Positions 59,495 to 64,000 of a stretch of 64,000 bases of DNA are shown here, piece after piece (within the stretch, counting starts at the first letter, position 1; every line of letters starts with the position of its first letter). This DNA comes from Tetranychus cinnabarinus (lineage: Eukaryota > Arthropoda > Arachnida > Trombidiformes > Tetranychidae), in assembly GCA_022266195.1 (NCBI GenBank), contig WHVY01000001.1, positions 21,576,001-21,640,000 of the forward strand, read 5' to 3'. The notes under the pieces were generated by a model that worked only from the letters and a program-made list of their open reading frames with translations, was not told the DNA's origin and ran no database searches. The position numbers and the translations under genes are program-made.

Positions 59495-62400
59495 GAGACA
59501 AGCTGAATGTTATTGGATTCTTGTGCACATTGGATGCGTATTCATTTTACCTTTTTCTTGTTTTCTCTCACCCAAATCTCTTCTTTTGCGTTACTTGTTT
59601 TTCACCTGTTTTCTTGCTTCGTTTTTGTTTGTCAATACAAACTTGCAGTAAGATTCAAGAGTAAAACTTTTTTGCTCTTCTTTGTTTTCCTTTTCTTTTT
59701 GCTTTCAATAATTTTTATTCTGCACTTTACTGTGTTCAGGGAATTGTTGATATTTGTGGTGTTTGAATAGCTCAATATGAGTTGACAGCATGTTGAACAA
59801 CAAATTTTATCCTCATCATGAGAAGAAAAGAAAGGGAGAAAAAATTGACTAAAAATTATTTCATTTTGATTTGAATTAAATTGCTTCATTCAATAAAATT
59901 GGAAAACTTGTAAATTCAATTTCCATTCACGGCTAAGTGAGTTTGTTTGCAAAATTGCATCAACATTTTGTTTGAATATTTTTTCGAGTTGCAATATTTT
60001 CATTTCAACTTTTCCAGATTAATTCCTTTCCAAAAATTCTGTGCTTTTCGAGACTTGATGCGATTAGGTTTTTCATTAAGATTTTAATGAAACTCGACTT
60101 AGAATCATTAAAGGTTATTTCCAACTTTCGATTCGACAGCTCATTGAAATTTTTCAATTTTCAATGTTTGCTTTCATGATGAATAAAAATGAAAACATAT
60201 TTTTGGTCATTGAACATGACAAGGAAAACAAGATTCTCAAGTGAACCAGAATGAATTTTAAAAGTGATTTTCGATTTAATGAGCAAAGCTTTATTCCAAT
60301 TTAATCTGAATTAGTTTTCGCTTTTGTCTTGCTTCAGCCAGCAGTGCTTCCAGGTCAGTCGACTGAAATTGTAATGTAAACACCAAATTAAAATAACAAG
60401 GAAAACAAACCCAAAAAGACTTCACATTATGATATTTATATAAAATGGGAAAAAGAAAATTTTTTTGTTCTTTTCTCTTTTGTACACATTTTATATCAAC
60501 ATGGTTATCCAATTCATTTCATTTCAAACATAAAGACCAGAATTGTTTCAACATTCTCGCCTTGTCCAGTTAGATTTGATGTATGCTTGAGCAAGCATGA
60601 TATTAACAAGGAAAAGCAAAGCACAAAAAGGTTCACAATTAGCTGATCATAAGACTTGCTATTAGATTTACCTTATAATATTAACCAGATTCAATCTCTG
60701 CTCCAGAACTTGAACCAACAATTTCTGCTTTTCTCTCTTCACTCTTTTTGCCTTCTATTATCATGAGACTCAGTCTTGACTTCTCGTCTTTCTCATTATT
60801 TCAACTTATTTCATGTGAATCTCTTTTTTTGCTCCTTCTTTTCTCAACTTGTTTCCATTTTCCTTTTTTTCCCTCCCTTGTTCATTATCTCGATAAACCT
60901 GATAAAAGATTATCAAAGATTTCATCTCATTCTGATTCTGCACTTTGCTTCCTGAGATAACAGGTTGGCCTTCCAAGGTGTTGATTCATGGTTCAGGTTA
61001 ATGAGTATAAATGCGAGAAAAGAGAAGAAAAATTCACAACATTAGGTTAACGCGAATCAACGATTTTCTAATCATCTTTTATCGGATCACTGATTAATCG
61101 ATAAAATGAACACTTTTAGTGGAGCAAAATTCTTGACAGATTCAATCCTTGCCTTACAACTTAAATCCAAATATGATGCAAGAGCATCCAATAATCCTTT
61201 ATGCAATTCAAATGCATTTTAAACTCTGAAAATAAAAGAAGCTAAAAAATGAATTTCAAGAAATTCCAAGAAAAAAGATTTTGACTTGAGAATTTTTATG
61301 CAAAACTTTCATCCTTGATGCATTGAGTAAGAATTTTAGTCAAACAGAAATGGCTAACAGAACAAGTCTGGGAGTGAATCCTGGGAGTGAAAAGTCCAGT
61401 CCAGTTTATTCTTGATGAGATTTGGATAGCGTTTTCAGATTTTTACCCGAACATTGACGTCACAGGAGACATGATTAAGGGATGTTAAGGTGAACTGAAA
61501 GGATACAATTGATGATATCCAAGTGAAGGTAACAATTCATCTTCCATGTTCGCCATGTTCTCCTTTATCTTGCTCATTGTCGTCGATTTTTCTTGTCTTA
61601 TTCTGTCTGTCTCTAGACAAGTATTCCATGTTACTTTGTATTTGTCACTTTCCCCTCTTGATTCAGAGGATCAGTGAAGCAGCAAATTAACGTCAAGAAC
61701 ATTGTCTTCTTCATGTTTCGTTGTTCGCTTCATAACAAGTCAACTTTTCGTTTCCAGTCACATTACACTCTGGACACTCTTTTCAATGTTCACTTCTTTA
61801 TCTACTTCATCATCTTCATCATCTTCATCTTCTCTTCTTCCTTATTCTGCAAAAAACTAACTGATTATTTCTCAGGTTGTGGTGACAATAATCAATAGCA
61901 TCAATTGATTTGATTTACGATAACTGATTGGTACACCAAGTTGACAAAATTCACTGTCAAATACCTTGCAACAAAACATTTCAATCATGAATTCCAACAT
62001 TGAATCCATGATAATAACCACAAGGAAAGACATTGAAATTATCGGCGAAATGTAACTTTTCTTTATTTTTTCTAATCTAAATGAGAAAATCAATAGCAAA
62101 TGAACTTTAATCAGACTAAATATTTGATGCGCTTTTTGTCTTATCAATTGACACATTTTGCTGATGGAAATGTTGAACCATCATGAAACAGTAAAAGTGT
62201 CTATTAAATTGTTGATGAGTTGTATTTGGCTGATAACAAGTGACAATCAAGTTAGTCAATTGTAGCGTAATAATTGGATGATGATTTGTAAAACTGATGA
62301 GCAGTTAAGTGAGTGAGATGAGAGTTGAAGAAATGGAACAAGAATTGAGAATTAACCTGTTTTATTGATAATGGCAAATGATTAGTTGAGATGAAAGGTA

Positions 62401-63959
62401 AAAATGAATTTTCACTCGACTTGAAAATGAATTTAATTCAAGTCAATCCATGCAACTGTAAACAATTCAATAACAATTAGCTGACTAAACATTGCATTAA
62501 CAGTTGATTGAATCGTTTAAGGTGAATAATTTATTCGCAATTTTTGTTCAATAGCTTTTCGATTTACAAAGGAAGAGGTAGAAAAAAGTTCATCATAATT
62601 TTGATTAAAAGAAATGAGAATTGCCATTTGAAAAGAAACTTTGAACCAGATTCTAATGAAAAACAGTTTTCTTCTTGTTTTTGTTTCTTCATGCTAATTT
62701 CATCCAACTTGATCCGATTTTCAGACAATCTTGAAAGACTTGGATCATTTGATTGTTTAAAAATGTTGGAATAACTTTGCTAATTGAATTAAATTCCTCT
62801 TTTTGTGTAAGTTAACCCTTCTTCATCATGCAAATTAACTTTGAGTTGATCGCTTTTCAAAGGAAAAAGTCATTTAATTCATTGAACTCTGTCAAAGGAG
62901 GTTCTCCAAAAATCTTTTTTTATATTCCAAATGCTTAAAATACAGGAAATATAAGAATGACCTTGATGATACTGATAGAGGTCAAAGTGAAATCGACCTT
63001 GAAACCTTGCAAGTATAAGGGTCTAAAAGTTAGTCTCGAATATTCATGTTCAAGAGTTCTTTAGCTAAAAGCCAAACAGATTCTTTAGTCAAACAGATTA
63101 CAGCTTCGAGGAAAGATTCTGATGAATTTGATTTTCTTCTATGGCCTTTAACATGGACTTTAGCGTCTAATTCAATCTAAGTTTTTCGCTCAGAAGTACA
63201 GTTTTACAGAAGTCTAATGTACGAGAATGGAATCTACTATGCTGTGGCCTGCAGCAGACCCGAAAGTCGCGCACTTTAACCTTAATAATCTCAAAGACTG
63301 ATGATCTCAGACAAAAAGTGAAGGTTTTGGAGAACCTCTTTTATCCATTTTACTCAAATTTGTGAGATTCAACTTGATTCTTATTCTTATTTTTGTCTGT
63401 GAAATTTCATTTGAAAAAAGTCAAAAATTGTAGCTTTCAATCGTCGATATTTGCAAGAGAAAGATGTTGCTTTCCTTGGAAATTCAGTCAATGACTGTAA
63501 TCCATCACATTTTCATGGCATCTATCAACTGAATCTAAACCTAATTTTTGTTACATCTCTTTGAATGTTACAACTCTGCATCAAGACTGATATTTGTCTT
63601 TACTCTGTCTTGAGTAATTGAACTTTATTAGATTGCCGATGAGACATTTCAACATTTGACAGAATACAATTAAATAACTTGATCATTATGAGAATTGATT
63701 GATTCGCAAACTATTCCCATGAAAACACGTCATTTTTCACCGAATCAAACCATTCTCTTAACAATGAAACTTCAAAAATTGCGACGATTCATCAAACAGA
63801 TTAATCAGGTACAATTTAATGTTAATCGTCGATTCTCTTGCATCATTAGTTTAGAAAATAGACATTTTTCAAATTCCGTTGCTTCTACAATTTATATTGA
63901 TTGACCTTAATAAACATACAAACCATTCCACATTCAATTAGATCCAATTTAATGATGCG

Positions 63960-63998
63960 AATTAATCGATTCGAAAAATCTTTTCCAATCGATTAATT
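63960..63998. repeat. Perfect inverted repeat, 12-bp arms, at window end
   Basis: AATTAATCGATT at 63960-63971 and AATCGATTAATT at 63987-63998, with a 15-bp spacer. Each arm contains ATCGAT. It could be a terminal or internal repeat of something extending beyond the window. Confidence 0.8.
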
Positions 63999-64000
63999 AT

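Larger units (their letters stand above)
58255..64000. other. Non-coding stretch downstream of the retrotransposon
   Basis: Continuation of the same kind of AT-rich DNA as 32354-48548. It holds no LRR, Ig or other recognisable coding frame; open frames are short and T- or A-rich. Two perfect inverted repeats are listed separately (59472-59494, 63960-63998). Confidence 0.6.

Noticed and set aside
60356..60367. Palindrome TCAGTCGACTGA outside the retrotransposon
   Set aside because: Shares the AGTC/GACT core but has no loop and stands alone; treated as chance and not as a member of the hairpin family.
1..64000. CRISPR arrays, operons, Shine-Dalgarno sites, rRNA or tRNA genes
   Set aside because: Searched by eye. 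Genes are spliced and eukaryotic, no regularly spaced repeat array exists, and no cloverleaf-like tRNA sequence was recognised.

Overview
The window reads as nuclear DNA of a small-genome arthropod, most likely a mite. It is AT-rich, the first half is gene-dense, and introns are mostly 45-120 bp. It holds a kekkon-type LRR gene, a family of short secreted proteins, and metazoan FANCM, WDR82, PABPN1, NUP155 and mitochondrial GatB. A tetranychid spider mite would fit, but that is an inference from style and cannot be proved from the sequence alone.

Layout. 72-7842 (-) is a fatty-acid-synthase-like gene. It has intact ketosynthase and acyltransferase motifs, a dehydratase without its catalytic residues, a degenerate reductase end, and no ACP or thioesterase. 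8975-13406 is a cluster of four small secreted-protein genes sharing one exon structure. A tandem duplication there left a fused relic of two genes (9780-10030) and a 388-bp TIR element (10312-10699). 14373-30358 is housekeeping: FANCM helicase, WDR82, PABPN1, NUP155 and GatB, all with frame-consistent splice models. 31707-32353 is the first coding exon of a kekkon-like membrane LRR protein. From 32354 to the end I find no further host exon, so this is probably one very long intron, or intron plus intergenic DNA.

Inside that non-coding half lies a young, apparently complete Ty3/gypsy-type LTR retrotransposon (48549-58254; 424-bp LTRs identical by eye, 4-bp target duplication). It has two features I cannot match to a standard element. 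First, after gag-pol and in the position where env would sit, it carries a 752-residue ORF with RING-like and TRAF/SIAH-like zinc fingers followed by a DEDDh 3'-5' exonuclease domain with all five catalytic residues. Second, the element is studded with about 28 copies of a short perfect inverted repeat, AGTC-loop-GACT. Its flanking arm bases change in compensating pairs, and it occurs in all three reading frames. One copy sits just upstream of each ORF's likely start codon, and two sit in each LTR. Together these are the best candidate here for an undescribed system: an LTR element with its own exonuclease/E3-like protein and a dispersed hairpin code that such a protein might read.
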